From assembly GCF_036669915.1 (NCBI RefSeq), contig NC_089312.1, positions 18,048,317 through 18,112,316 on the forward strand: DNA of 64,000 nucleotides, written 5' to 3'. Positions 1 to 11,766 of the stretch are shown piece by piece (the first letter of the stretch is position 1; each line of letters opens with the position of its first letter). The notes under the pieces are model-generated. The model made no database searches, was not told where the DNA came from, and worked only from the letters and a program-made list of their open reading frames with translations. Source of the DNA: Pocillopora verrucosa (lineage: Eukaryota; Cnidaria; Anthozoa; Scleractinia; Pocilloporidae). Both the position numbers and the translations under genes were made by a program.

Positions 1-2078
1 CCACACCTTTCAGAATCAGAGTTGACAATTATAAAGGTCTAGAAACATATTCAAAGTTTGGTAAAAGACATTGCACACAGCCACACCTGAGAGTTACTTT
101 AACAGAAGTTTCATGAACATGGATTGGCACCAATTTTTAACGATAATAAACCAATGGAGACCAAAGACAAAACTTTCACTCAGCTGATATGGGAATTTGT
201 AAAGTTGATTTGCTTTCCATGAGAGTGGGGTTATCACATCAATACACACAACATACAAAAAGACTCACATACTTCTTCAAAACCAACTACATAACCAACT
301 CAACAAACACAAAAACGACACACATACAGGACAAAAAGGCACAAAATGTTACAGGACCATTATGTACACTAGTCTACTGGCACAAGTCAATACAGTTTGG
401 CCTTTGTCTGATTCTCTTATTTTCTTCTATGTAATTGTTTAATCTTAGTACTCAAGAGTGCCAGAAAATGCTTTGACAACACTATGGCCATGTAACATAA
501 AACAATAATTCTATTTTCAAAAGTGTTGCTTTCCCTTTTTGATTGGAAATGACAAAGTTCACTGTTATGTTGAATAGTTCTATAAATTCAATATTCACCA
601 AAAATTCTCTCTCAATACAAGTTACTTTGCCAAATTCAGGTGAAATTCAATTTTTTAGTTTGTAGCAAAAGTATAAACAAATCATAAAAACTTGTATACT
701 TCCCAATACTTGAAAAGAACAAAAAATGAAAATAGAATTATGTGCTGGATTGCTCACAATATTTAAAACATATCATCCTTTGTTTACAAATCTAACCAAT
801 CTATGGTAGGTTTGCTGATAATTTTTCAAGAATCTTTCCTAATGACCAACACTGCAGTTTAAGTCTGAAAGGTCAGATTTCACTGTAGCTGAAGTTTCAC
901 AAATGAGGTTCAGTTGATCAGGGGTGGTCTTTTTTTCATAAACAAAGGAAAACCAGCTTAAATTTTGCAAGAAATCCTTCTCATCACTGTTGATTGTTCT
1001 TTGCAGGAAGGTACATCCATTAAAACAATTTAAAACATGCAGAAGAGATCAAATACATGCACACTGACTGCAAAGAACATCAATCAACACATTCACGTGG
1101 CAAGCAAGGAATGATGTAGTTCAAGATTCTTCCCTGAGTTTATTGATTCTGTTTATTCCCTTAATAGCATTACAGCGAGTGAAGATTTTGACAAGTTTAC
1201 TAAGATATTTTGTATCATGATCCTGCACCAAAACTTAATATCATTCAATTGATATCAAGATTCTACAGAGATGTTAAATTTGATTTTTTACTCTCTGCAT
1301 CTTGTTTTTTTTTTCCCTTTTTTTTTTGTTTTGTTTTGTTTTTTTAATGTTTGTCTTAAGTGTGGGTTCATAATTTGCCTGACTGCAAAATGCCAACCAA
1401 ACCTGGAATATGCAGTGTTATCCACTGTGCTCCATTTAAGAAACACATGCAAATGCTTGTAGGATTAAACCCCTTCATTCACCTATACTAAGGTAAATGC
1501 TTGTATGGCAAATATTACATTTTCCATTCATGTTTTTTTTCATTTTTACTGAGCCATTCAAAAACTTTGGTCTATAAAAACACACAACATTAAAAAATTC
1601 AGTAAAATACAGGCTATAATCCTGCAAGCATATTGTTGTTTAGAATTGTTAATTTTTTGGTTGGGCCAAAATTTCTTTTGAGTTGGCTAATTTGTTTATG
1701 CTTTTTAGCTTGAGCTCTTTCTTTAGTTTGTTTAAAGGAGGACTTTTGTTCTGTGTTAACTAAGTTCAAACTTCTTCGGATCACCATGATCAGAAGAACT
1801 TTAAACTGAAAGATTAAAAACATTACACATGAGTCCATGAACAAATTTGGAGACAATTTAGAAAATCTTGAAAAGCTGGCTGGCTGGCAGGAAAGGAAAA
1901 ACTAAGATGCAACTGTACCTTTAACCAAGCATAGAAGAATCAGGATAGGATTTGTTCCTCACCAACACTGCTAAATGGAACAGGACATGTTGACAACAAA
2001 ACCAGCATTCAGCAATAATAAATCAAAAGACAAATGAAAGCCACAAAATAAGAAAAGTAACAAAATAAAATTGGTCAC
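1..2078. other. OGA downstream intron or unresolved sequence, no exon recognised
   Basis: This AT-rich stretch lies downstream (in minus-strand sense) of the last OGA exon I can see, whose donor is at 2077-2078. I searched the minus strand for the next expected GH84 segment, the block around the conserved WDN motif, and found nothing convincing. The remaining exons are therefore probably beyond the left edge. Poly-T and TG-rich runs occur near 1300-1350. I recognise no other gene here. Confidence 0.5.
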
Positions 2079-5000
2079 CTGTCCACATAATGTTTATCTT
2101 TGGGTTCAGTTTGTTTCCCAGTGTGATAAGGTAGTCAGATGTCTCTACAGATGGAATGGCTCTTGTGCCACAATATTCTACACAAGGAAAAAAAAACAGC
2201 ATCATTCCAAAACCATGGTTACAATTTCTGAACACCCTCAAAACTTGCTGATAGCACAAATTCCCCTTACATCTTCACCAACTTTTTCTCTAGAGAGGGG
2301 TAAGGGAGGTAATAAAGGAAAGGACGTGGGGAGGGAGTGTAGGAAAGGGAAGGTCATTACATACACTGTATTGGTAAGATGCACTAAACTTCTTTAAGAG
2401 GACAAGGTTTGGTTTAAGTGTCTCAAAGATTTATTGGCCTGAAGATTGTACAATTCTGCCATGCAAAAGTTACTTATCTGGTATTACAACTTGTTGCTAC
2501 TAATTCAGATTGTTGTTTAATACAACAAACAAAAGAAATCCTGCACTTATATCTGAAGTGGATCAGAGATTTACTATACCTGTTGGACAAAACAGAAAGC
2601 TTGGGCATCCCAAGTGTTTGTACACATTATTTGTGATTTCCACCTGAGCATCTCCAAATGAACTAAATGCATCAAGATCAGCACCGTGTAACTGTGGATC
2701 AATGTCATCAAATAACAGAGCAAATGCTGTGCAACCAAGCTTCTGCACCTGAAAAGAGAAGAGCAAATGGTACAATTAACTTGTTTTCAGTTTTGAGCCT
2801 GTATTTTCTAGGAAGCTCAAGCTTGCAAATATGCAGCTTACAATCATTGGAACTCAAGATAAACCTCTTCTTTGGAGGGTACTTGAAAGGGCTACTCATG
2901 TGCATCCAAGAGAAAGTCATGAGGAATACCAACACTAGCACCTAGTGATTCTGATGCTGTATGAGCAAAAGAAACAACCTTCCAGAACTTCTCTATCCCT
3001 GGATGGCTTTTACCAACTTAAAATATACTTACCGTATTTACCTGTGTATAAGTTGACCTTTTACTGCCTAAAAATCGGTCCAAAAAATCACTCTCGACTT
3101 ATACATGGGTCAAAATCTGACATAAAAAAACTTTCAACTTCGTCGACTTGTACACGGGTAAATACGGTAAATGACAGAACTTGCAATTGATCCTGGGAAT
3201 AACAAAATCTAGATAAGACTAAAACCTCTAAAGGACACTAAACAGTGAAATACTATAATTTAAGTCCAACACCCCTGAATATATTTTACTAACTATTTAA
3301 TAATTTTCTGTTTTTTTCTTTTTCATCCATCACTGTTTCGGTGACACAAAAAAGTATTCTGCAGAGATCTAGTAACAACAAAGAATACTAATTGTACCTG
3401 ATCCATTTTTCGTTTGAGCAGCTGTACGTCTCTTGAGCTTGAAAATAATATATCAAGTCCAGGGGACAAGGCATAGTAGAGAGTTATACCACATTCCTTT
3501 GCTGATACAATAAGCTGTTTTAAATTCTCTGTGAATGATTATAAAGAACAAATAAGATAAATTATTTGAAGAATGTTGAACTGGCAATTTAAAGGTTTAG
3601 AAGCTAATGGACTTTTCAGTAAATGCAGAAATTTTAGCTAAGCAATTGTTCAGTAAAGCTCAATGAGCACTTCTGAGGTTATGCACTTGCTGTTGTTTGC
3701 CATCTTTGAGCCACTCTAATTCAAACTTTAGCTGGCAGCCTAATTTCTAAGCTACAACACTGCCTCAGTAATAAATTTATGATATTATCTGTTGAACTTT
3801 CAGGTAAGTGCAAGAAAGTACTCTCCAAGGAAACCAATTTGCCTATAACTACTTAATTAGGAGACACTGAACTCAGTCTAATTTACCAGTTTCTTCTGGA
3901 CTATAGAGGTCTCTCCACAGTGCTCTGTGTTTGAGGTCATCTTTGGGAGCATACAAGTAAGTATTCATTCCCAGCTTCTTTATCCTAACAAACAAAAAGC
4001 AGATTGGCCTCATTTATCTCATGTGTTATGTCTAGAAAACAAAAGAAAACAATCAAACCTCCATTATCCCGACCTCCATCATCCAGATTTTTTTGTTTAT
4101 CCAGAGAAGCTTCTCTGGTCACATTTGTTTTATGAATAACATAAATAGGACACACACACACATGCACACAATCTGTAACACTTTTTTTTTACATCAAACA
4201 AAGCAAGTGCAAGGAAACATCTGTTGAAATTAAATTTGTTCCACTTTCCAACTATTGACTACTTTTAATAAGACATGTGCATTAGTTTGTAAACCATACA
4301 GTGCAATTCAGAGCCTGGAAAGGTGCAAAAAGTTGCATTATATTTTGTATTTTTACTTCTCCTTTTTTCCTTGACTACCAGTACTATAAGTATGTTTCTA
4401 GTTATTATCTATTTTTTCATAAAGTATAAAACCTTTAAACTCTCAGAATGACTAGCATCTAATTTCTCTTGACAATATCGCCACTAAATCACACATTAAG
4501 GTCATGAGAATAAAGGAAATGACCATCAATGAAAGAAGCTTTTGATCGGTAAACAAATTCTCCTTGTAAAAACCTTAGGACATGTATAAAGAACAGTATG
4601 GAGAATATACATACTGATGTGAGGGTGTAAAGGGTTTAGGCACACAACCCAACAAAATTGTTCATTTTCCCCACAATAAACATTTGAGGGTTTTGGATGA
4701 CAAAACTTGATTATACATATGGCTTGGTCAGAAATAAAACAACCTCAACCAACTGAAAGGGTATTATTCAATTTTAAATAAAATTGTTTCAGTGTTGTGA
4801 AATTAAAATAAATGAATATTCCTTGTTTACACAACAGTTTTCCAAGCTGTTACACGAGACAGACCATGGTCATAACTTTACATCCTTGGGCGACAGAAAA
4901 TAAAACCGTGTAATATAAAATATATCTTACATTGAAACCAATTAAATGTAATTACTTCCAAAGCAAGTGCTTTGAGTGTAACCTGAAATCGAGCTGAAGA

Positions 5001-5543
5001 AGATGATTTTCCTAAACTCAAACATTCCTACTTAATCACGGAAGTCTTAATTACAAAAATAGTATGCTTAGAACATTTATCACAGCTGTACAGAGCGAAG
5101 TTACTCGTCGTTAACTAGGTAGCGTCTAAATAAAAGTTTATTTTGTGTAAGCTTCTGTAACCGATCTAAGTCAAATGTCACGGCCGATAATGCAGATCAT
5201 TTACCTCAAAAACAACTCTTTGCGCTGTTCAAGTGTCCACGGTCTTCCATAGAAACCTGTCAAAAGTTGATAAGGAAATGAGTTATCAAGTTATGTTTAC
5301 AAAAGCAAGCTTTCGAAGAAGATAATATTTCCTACAAGGTGGTTTTCGTTCGGCCCTTTACGTTCGTCTCGGATTCAATTTAGCTGCAAGAAAAAAGCTC
5401 TTACCTTCAACAACCCCGCTAAGAAACTCTTCGCTCCTAGCTTTAGACGTATCTGAACTCATCTTAGTTCTTTTCTTGGATCCTACACGAATTTTAGGTT
5501 TTGAATTTTTTAGAATACGAACCCTTTCAGAGAACGCCTTCAT
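2079..5543 (-). CDS. OGA: O-GlcNAcase (protein O-GlcNAc hydrolase, GH84), 5' part only
   Basis: OGA removes O-linked N-acetylglucosamine from Ser/Thr of nuclear and cytosolic proteins. Six minus-strand exons join in frame: 5405-5462 (or from 5543), 5205-5256, 3887-3984, 3398-3528, 2580-2748 and 2079-2177. They give about 202 residues, the first part of the GH84 catalytic domain. Diagnostic blocks are [39 protein letters not shown] and EYCGT. The adjacent Asp pair in LLFDDID (residues 127-128 from the shorter start) matches the catalytic pair of human OGA (Asp174/Asp175, from memory). Two in-frame ATGs exist in exon 1: 5462 gives MSSDTSK, and 5543 adds 27 basic residues. I favour 5462 weakly. 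The stalk and pseudo-acetyltransferase regions are missing because the gene runs off the window. Introns hold two small transposons (3029-3170 and 4431-4638). Confidence 0.93.
3029..3170. mobile_element. Palindromic MITE in an OGA intron
   Basis: A 142-bp element with terminal inverted repeats of about 29 bp. Both ends read TTACCGTATTTACC inward, and the arms differ at about four positions. The interior is AT-rich and non-coding. It lies between OGA exons 4 and 5. No transposase is present, so it is non-autonomous; the superfamily is not clear to me. Confidence 0.8.
4431..4638 (+). mobile_element. Family A piggyBac-like MITE, copy 1 (degenerate ends)
   Basis: A copy of the roughly 200-bp family A repeat, with core words GACTAGCATCTAATTTCTC, GAATAAAGGAAATGA and GGTGTAAAGGGTTT. 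The left end has decayed and lacks a clean TTAA. It lies in the intron between OGA exons 2 and 3. Confidence 0.75.
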
Positions 5544-5891
5544 CAGTACCTTCTCGACCTTCTCGACCTTCTCAGCTCCGGCCGGATTGTGCGCAGTATC
5601 AACACTAAATCACGTTTGTCCGGTTTTCGCGATTCCCGCGAAATTCCCGCGCCCGAGGGGCAAAAACACCTGCAAAGAAATTAACACTGATGAAAAAGCG
5701 GCTTTTAGGGTTTCAAATGAGCAATTCACGTATGGAATAGGAGAGGCAAGTAACCGCGGTAAAGAGAGGTTGTTAACTTTTGTGACCCCGTGCATCCTTC
5801 TTTATTTTGGTCCTAGTTCTCTCGGATGCTGCCACGATCACATCGTTACGGTGGCCACCGTACATCGTTACTTGAGGGTACCCGCTAGAAC
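5463..5891. promoter_or_regulatory. Shared head-to-head promoter of OGA and the first propeller gene
   Basis: Only about 430 bp separate the minus-strand OGA start (5462) from the plus-strand start at 5892, so both 5' UTRs and promoters must share this segment. It is richer in G+C than its surroundings (around 5630-5660) and has a short direct repeat, TTCTCGACC twice then TTCTCAGCT, at about 5551-5578. I see no clear TATA box. If OGA starts at 5543 the shared segment is shorter still. Confidence 0.6.
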
Positions 5892-6932
5892 ATGAAAGTC
5901 AATCAAAATAACTGTGTTTCTGTGATAAACATCCCAGAGTATGTTGCAAAATGTGTTTGTGGTTTTGATTACAATCCAGCTTTGGATTTGTATGCAACGT
6001 TTAGTTTCGAAGATGGTATATCAGTTTGGGATCCCAGTGATGGACAAGTTGTTGTCAGATTTGAAGACTCGGATGAAATCCTCTCTTTCCTGCTCTTTTT
6101 ACCGGGAAATCGCCTTGCTATGAGCTCTTCGTGCCCAAATCATGGAGGTATCATCGAAATCTGTACTTTTGAGGAAGACAAATCTATGTCTGATAAATTT
6201 GAAATCGATTCTAAAGATCTCCCCCTAGATCTACCAGGAGCCATTGCTTTGTCTCCAGGAGGGAATATTCTTCTCTCTGGGGAAATTTATGGAGATCTTT
6301 TCGAAATCTTCATTGATAGGGCTAATTCAAAAGTTCTGAAATCAAGAGAAATTGTTTTTCCAAACGAAGGGACCGTGGTAATCGAAGAAGATGTGACAAC
6401 AGAACTACTTTCTTGCTCTCAGGATTTCGGTGTTGTACAGTGCAACTTTCATCAACCTCACTTCGAATCCGACTCTTTCTACGAATTGTTAGCTGCAAAA
6501 GTGAATTTACACATTGAAGGGGAGGCTCAGATCCAGGGTCACGAGAAAATCACATATTATGTGCTTAATGGAGAAGAAAAACGAATCTCACCGCACGATT
6601 GTCTTGGTGGACTTGTTCACGATGGACAAAATCTTATCATTGCAAATGAAGATGAAATTGTGTTGTTGGAGTCAGCAACAGAAGGGAGCGATGCACATGT
6701 GATTGCATCAGGAGTTAAACCTTCACAAATAAGGATAAACCATGAAGGCCAATTGATGGTCTGTGAGAAAAACACCATCAAGTTGTTTGAATACAAGAAT
6801 GAAGTCAAGTCACTGCAGAGATTGTGCCGACATAATATCAGAGAAACAATTGGCACTAATTGTGCTGAAAGAGTAAAAAATTTAGAAATTTCATCTTTAC
6901 TGAAAGATTATTTGTTGTACAAAATTAAATGA
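5892..6932 (+). CDS. Intronless beta-propeller-like protein, copy 1
   Basis: An uninterrupted reading frame of 346 residues with no signal peptide or membrane segment by eye. Repeating blade-like blocks contain hydrophobic strands and turn motifs: VWDPSDGQVVVRF near residues 46-58, PGAIALSPGGNILLSGE near 114-130, GQNLIIANEDEIVLLES near 246-262 and GQLMVCEKNTIKLFEYKN near 290-307. This resembles WD40 or quinoprotein-type propellers, but the WD repeats are not canonical and I cannot name the family. A paralogue of the same layout follows at 8007. Lack of introns suggests a retrocopy origin or an intronless family. The start is the first ATG of the frame and aligns with the paralogue's start (M-x-V-x-x-NNCVS). 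It is probably cytosolic; the function is unknown. Confidence 0.85.
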   Translation: MKVNQNNCVSVINIPEYVAKCVCGFDYNPALDLYATFSFEDGISVWDPSDGQVVVRFEDSDEILSFLLFLPGNRLAMSSSCPNHGGIIEICTFEEDKSMSDKFEIDSKDLPLDLPGAIALSPGGNILLSGEIYGDLFEIFIDRANSKVLKSREIVFPNEGTVVIEEDVTTELLSCSQDFGVVQCNFHQPHFESDSFYELLAAKVNLHIEGEAQIQGHEKITYYVLNGEEKRISPHDCLGGLVHDGQNLIIANEDEIVLLESATEGSDAHVIASGVKPSQIRINHEGQLMVCEKNTIKLFEYKNEVKSLQRLCRHNIRETIGTNCAERVKNLEISSLLKDYLLYKIK

Positions 6933-8006
6933 ACCATAAATGTGTTTAAAATACTGTATCTACATCTGTTTTCCCAATAAACAGATTAACTACCATTTTC
7001 AAAATAAAAATTACTCTTAATTAGTCTGTTTCAGGCTATTAGTTTGTGGAGATGTGCCTAAGAGTGGGATAAGCAACAAACAACTGATGTGGTCATCACA
7101 GAAATGATCCCTGCTATTTTTTGTACACACACTATTTGTTTTCAGTAATCATATGGCTGGCAGGGGTCAAATTACTCTCTTCACTTACCACAAAGGCACA
7201 GAAATAATTGTTTTAAAACTGAGAGAAAATTAAAAATGGTTATCTTGGGGTGCCCTCTTGACCTGGTGTTGAGCACACATAGCAATAACCATTATGACAG
7301 TTTTAATGAAGTGTTTTTGAGCTTGTTTTATAAACATGACTTTACCTCCTGTGTTATTTTGTATTTTCAGTACTCAAATAAAATCAAGTTTTTCATAAAT
7401 TCTTTTTCCTTCCCTCATATTATGCTCAATCCCTTTAGTCTGCCCTAAGCCATGTTCATTAAATACCACACAACTGTTAAATCACTTATGCTCTAGAAAT
7501 TAAGCTTGGGGAAATATAAGGTAAATGAATGGACTACAACCCAGTTGACTTTCTCATATCATCAATATTTTGGAGTAGACCTTTCCCCAAACAGTTGCTC
7601 ACAGGACACCAAAAGAAATAAGTTGTACAAAATCAATATTTTCTACAATCACTGAATAAGTTAGATACTAACTTAGATTACTGAGAAGAGGAAACTACTC
7701 AAAACATTTTGCCATTTTAGGTCCGGTCATAATGACCACATGGATTTTCTAAGTCTTTTCCCTTTCATTCCAATCATTTATTTGACCTTCAGTCACACAT
7801 AGACAAAAATGAAAGCAATGTAGAAATCATATCCTGTTCCACGCCATTTTGTTCCGTATCCCTCATTTTGCGTTCCTTATTCCATATTTCCTAGTCTTTG
7901 CCCATGTGACCAATTAAGGGACCTGCAGTACCTGAGAAAGTGAGGCACAGAGTGCTCCTGAGGGTTAAGTACCAATATTTCACACCGTAAAGCTACCAGT
8001 TGGAAG
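6933..8006. other. Spacer between the tandem propeller genes
   Basis: About 1.07 kb of AT-rich sequence holding the 3' UTR of the first propeller gene and presumably the promoter of the second. No coding exon, tRNA or named repeat is recognisable. Confidence 0.5.
6976..6981 (+). terminator. Polyadenylation signal of propeller copy 1
   Basis: A canonical AATAAA 44 bp after the stop codon of the 5892-6932 gene, followed by AT-rich sequence. It is consistent with a very short 3' UTR. Confidence 0.6.
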
Positions 8007-9164
8007 ATGAATGTTATCCCAAACAACTGTGTTTCTGAAATTAAATACCCAGAGAGTATAGCAAGAGCAGATGGTGTTGATTATAATCCAGTTTTGAATT
8101 TGTTTGTAACGTTCAATTATAACTACGATGGTGCATGTGTTTGGGATTCCTCCACTGGAAAAGTCTTAGCTAGATTCGATGAATTAGGTGAAAACTTCCG
8201 TGACGTGCTGTTTTTACCAGGAAATCACCTAGCTGTAAGTTCGTCAGAGGCACATCACGGTGGCTGCATAAAGATCTGTTTCTTTGAAGATGGCAAACCT
8301 GCCTCTGTTAAATTTGTAATTGATTCCGAAGATCTTCCCGTGGATTATCCAGGAGCCATAGCTTTGTCTCCAGGAAGGAATCTCCTTGTCTCTGAAGCAT
8401 TTAATGGTGGAGATCTCTACGAGGTATTAATAGACTGGGATAATTTGAAAGTTCTGAAATCAAGAGAAATTATCCCCTCAACAGAGGAAAGCGTGGAAGA
8501 TCAGATATTACAGCTTTCCTGTTCTCAGAATTTCGATGTTGCAAGGTTTGATATTTCTTCCGATGCAATATTAGTTGCAAAAGTGACCGAATTTAGCACT
8601 GAAGGGAAGGCACAGACCCAGAAGCAAGAGGAAATCACATATTTTGTACTTGATGGAGAAGAAAAACGAATCGTATGCAATGATGGTTCACATGTACCTG
8701 GACTTGCTCATGATGGACAAAACCTAATCATTGCCACAGAAAATGAAATTGTATTGCTGGAGTCAGCAACAGAAGGGAGCAATGCACTTCTTATTGCATC
8801 AGGTGTAAAACCTTCTGGACAAATAAAGATAAACTGTGAAGGCCAATTGATGGTCTGTGAAAAAAATGCAATCAAGTTGTTTGAATACAAGAATGAAATT
8901 CGGTCACTTCAGAGTTTGTGCCGGCATTACATCCGAGAAGCAATTAGCACTAATTTTGCTAGAAAGGAAAACAATTCAATAATTCCATCTTCACTGAAAG
9001 ATGATGATGACAATGCTGATGTTAGGGATGATGGGGATGATGATGATGATGATGATGATGAGGATGAAATCAGAGAACCAATTCATACTTACTATGCCAA
9101 AGTAGTACACAAATTAATTATTCCTTCCTCACTGAAAGATTACCTGCTGTACAAATCAAACTGA
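8007..9164 (+). CDS. Intronless beta-propeller-like protein, copy 2 with acidic tail insert
   Basis: A 385-residue uninterrupted frame, clearly paralogous to 5892-6932. They share the NNCVS start, DYNP, VWD, FLPGN, PGAIALSPG, KVLKSREI, LESATEGS, GQLMVCEKN, IKLFEYKNE and the ending SLKDYLLYK. The main difference is near the C-terminus. After IIPSSLKD (about residues 325-332) there is an Asp/Glu-rich tract of about 22 residues encoded by a GAT repeat (about 9001-9066). A second copy of the IRE...IIPSSLKD motif follows before the shared end. So the last 24 residues or so of the ancestral tail were duplicated around an expanding microsatellite. The family is unknown, and a propeller fold is inferred from the repeat pattern. 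AATAAA at 9606-9611 is a possible poly(A) signal. Confidence 0.85.
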   Translation: MNVIPNNCVSEIKYPESIARADGVDYNPVLNLFVTFNYNYDGACVWDSSTGKVLARFDELGENFRDVLFLPGNHLAVSSSEAHHGGCIKICFFEDGKPASVKFVIDSEDLPVDYPGAIALSPGRNLLVSEAFNGGDLYEVLIDWDNLKVLKSREIIPSTEESVEDQILQLSCSQNFDVARFDISSDAILVAKVTEFSTEGKAQTQKQEEITYFVLDGEEKRIVCNDGSHVPGLAHDGQNLIIATENEIVLLESATEGSNALLIASGVKPSGQIKINCEGQLMVCEKNAIKLFEYKNEIRSLQSLCRHYIREAISTNFARKENNSIIPSSLKDDDDNADVRDDGDDDDDDDDEDEIREPIHTYYAKVVHKLIIPSSLKDYLLYKSN

Positions 9165-10369
9165 GCTAATGAGATAACTAGAGTTATTTATGGGAAATCC
9201 TCATCAGTTAAACCAACGTCTGTGTGGGTCTTGTCTTTTCCCTCATAGCTGAGGATTATTAAGTTTGCCAACCAAAATGAAAGGGAAATAGGAGAGTGAC
9301 TGGAATTCTGTCCCTGAGTTAAGTGCATTTTCAGAGTTGCTTTGCCTGAGTGAAACCAAAGCAGTAATGATATGTTATTATCTCCTTTGAGAAGAATATG
9401 ATACACAAATATTGGTACATAACAGTATTACACTTACTACGATGTAACTGAGATATAACTACGTGAATTATATAGTTTAATCTATAGATTAGATGTCTGT
9501 TATACATTAAATAGTTCAACTGAGTTTCAGACAGCCAGCCAGACAGTTTTAGATCAAAAGTTTTAAATTTCATTTAGTTATTAATCAGAGGAGCTCTTTG
9601 CTTGAAATAAAAAGAAGACACCAGGAATGTTTCATAATGCTCCTTATGTTGTAATATTTTTCCACTGGAGGGATATTTTTTCTTATTTATAACAGTTTCA
9701 TTGGGATAATTTATCAAACCTTAGGCTCTTTGTCAGAAAAGGCAGAAATGAGGTTAATGCTCTATTTATTTGATAATATCTTTCGTTTTTAAATAATTAT
9801 GGCCCCAGCAATCCCTGTTTGTACTCATTCTGACTTAAATTGCTAATAATTGCTTAAAGTAAGTAATGGCATGAGAGTACAGGCTCCCTGGGAACCATGG
9901 GGGGTAGCAGAGCCAGGCAGTTGTTAAACAGTCAGAGTTAAGTGCAGACCAAACTTGCACACTCACTCTCAAAAGAACAAAAAATAACAAAGATAACACT
10001 GACTTGCACACAGAGACATGACCTGTGAATTAGTGACTACAACTCACAACTTATAACATTTGGAGGGAAATGTAAAATTTTTATGAATAGATATACATTT
10101 TATCAAAATCTAAATGTAAACGAACAATAGCTACATGTATACAAACATCTGATAGCACGGCTAGAAAATCTAAGGTATGGCATGATTTTTCAGTAAGTAG
10201 ACAGCAACTCACCACAAGAACAGAATAACCATTTATTTTGAAAGTCATTCTTCCTTACATAAACATCAAACAAGGCTAGCAGTGCACCCTGATACCGAGG
10301 CTACCTAGCCTACCATACATAACATCCTTTTTCCTCTAAAAAAAAAAAGGATCTATCGATATCTGGCAC
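9165..10369. other. Spacer downstream of propeller copy 2
   Basis: AT-rich sequence with a candidate AATAAA at 9606-9611. No exon or RNA gene is recognisable. The right end borders the degenerate integrase remnant. Confidence 0.45.
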
Positions 10370-11250
10370 TATCTTCAATAATCACTTCATAAGACCAAGT
10401 TCCCACAGGTTTGTCCACTCTCACTTTGACGGCCTCATTAGATGGACTTCAAGAAGGAATTAAATGCACTGTATCTCCGCTTTTAAGCTCTTCAGTATCT
10501 TTGGCTCCCTTGTGGTAATTACTTGCTTGATGTTCCTTGTTGATTAGCAGCTTGTCATGGACATTATGATCAACTACTGGTCTAAGGAGCCGTGGTAAGG
10601 TAGGGACTTGGGTTCTTGTCTGTCTGCTCATGAGTTGTACCACTGAGCTATTGTCCATTCCCTGACTGGGGGTGTTCCTGTATTCAAGAAGTGCAAGATA
10701 AGGATCTGTCTTGGCCTTTCTAGATTTCTTGATAACTGCCTTTGCTGACTTGATAGCTGCCTCAACTTTCCCCTTACTCTGAGGGTATGTCAGGGAGCTT
10801 GTCACAAGAGCGAAACTCCACTGATGACTGAACTCCTTAAATTCATGCGAAATAAACTGTGAGCTGTTGTCTGACATGCACATCTCTGTGCCATGCAAAT
10901 TGGGCCTTTAACTTCTGGATCACTGTTGCTGACCACATGTCCTCAAGAAGATCAATTTCCCAAAACAAGGAGTAGTAATCCACACAGATGATGTAGTTAC
11001 AACTCCTGTAACTGAATAGGGCAATTCTAACATTAGCCTAAGGTCTATCTGGGACTATATGGGAAATCAGCGTCTCTTTAGGCTGTCTCTTAATTGTCAT
11101 AGGATTTACAAACACCACGCACCTCAATGAACTGTTGGATCTCACTACTCATGCCAGGCCATTAGATGCATTCTCTTGCTTGTGAAAGGCTGCTGACAAC
11201 ACCGGAGTGCGCATAATGAAAGTAACACATCAGGTCTTGACACAGTGACA
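10370..11250 (-). mobile_element. Decayed Ty3/gypsy-type retrotransposon integrase fragment
   Basis: The open part is 10449-10898, minus strand (149 codons). It shows the integrase core: the second catalytic Asp in SDNSSQF, then a PQSKGKVEAAIKSAK block carrying the catalytic Glu, then DPYLALLEYRNTP. The region upstream in minus sense (10899-11210) continues the domain, with a VDYYS block carrying the first Asp and, near 11160, a GMSSEIQQF block after the zinc-binding region, but it is broken by in-frame stops and shifts. No gag, protease, reverse transcriptase or LTRs are visible. This is a dead fragment just upstream of the tankyrase gene, not a functional gene. Confidence 0.85.
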
Positions 11251-11766
11251 GAGACCGTGAAGATGTAAGAGATAAACTACAGACTTTGAAAAATCATACA
11301 ACTACAAAAGGAAAGCTGAAATTATTAATTTAGGAGAAGGGAACATTAAGTTGAATCTCTGAAAGCAGAGTGAGAGAAAATTTTTATTTCAGAGATTTTA
11401 GTTATTATTTTCATTCACAAAGTTTCAGTGATTTATTCTGGCCTTAAATTCTGTGTTTAAAATCTTAAAGTTGGTTCTTGCTTTAAGTGAGGGACCATAG
11501 CCCAGCAGTATGGGACATCAAAAAAGTGAATAAGATGATTATTTGTAATTTTCATTGAAATTGTTTAATCAAGCCTGCATCTGTTATTTATTTTTAAAAC
11601 ATCTGTCTAATGACTTTTGAGGTACATCTTAAGTAAAGTATTAATATAACTTCCAACTTCCAATAAAAATTTCCTCAACTTGTGTTTACAGAAATCCTCT
11701 TCAACAACTCTTTTGAATGTCCATGCAATGACTGGTGTTGAATTGATCCCTGGGAAAACCATCAGA

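Noticed and set aside
1..2078. Search for the next OGA exon, the WDN-containing GH84 segment
   Set aside because: No matching minus-strand codons were found, so I assume that the exon lies outside the window and do not call a truncated gene.
5476..5895. A 139-codon plus-strand frame overlapping the OGA first exon and touching the propeller gene start
   Set aside because: It is antisense to a real OGA exon and promoter, has no family likeness, and overlaps the next gene by only 4 bp. It is most likely a chance frame in GC-richer promoter DNA.
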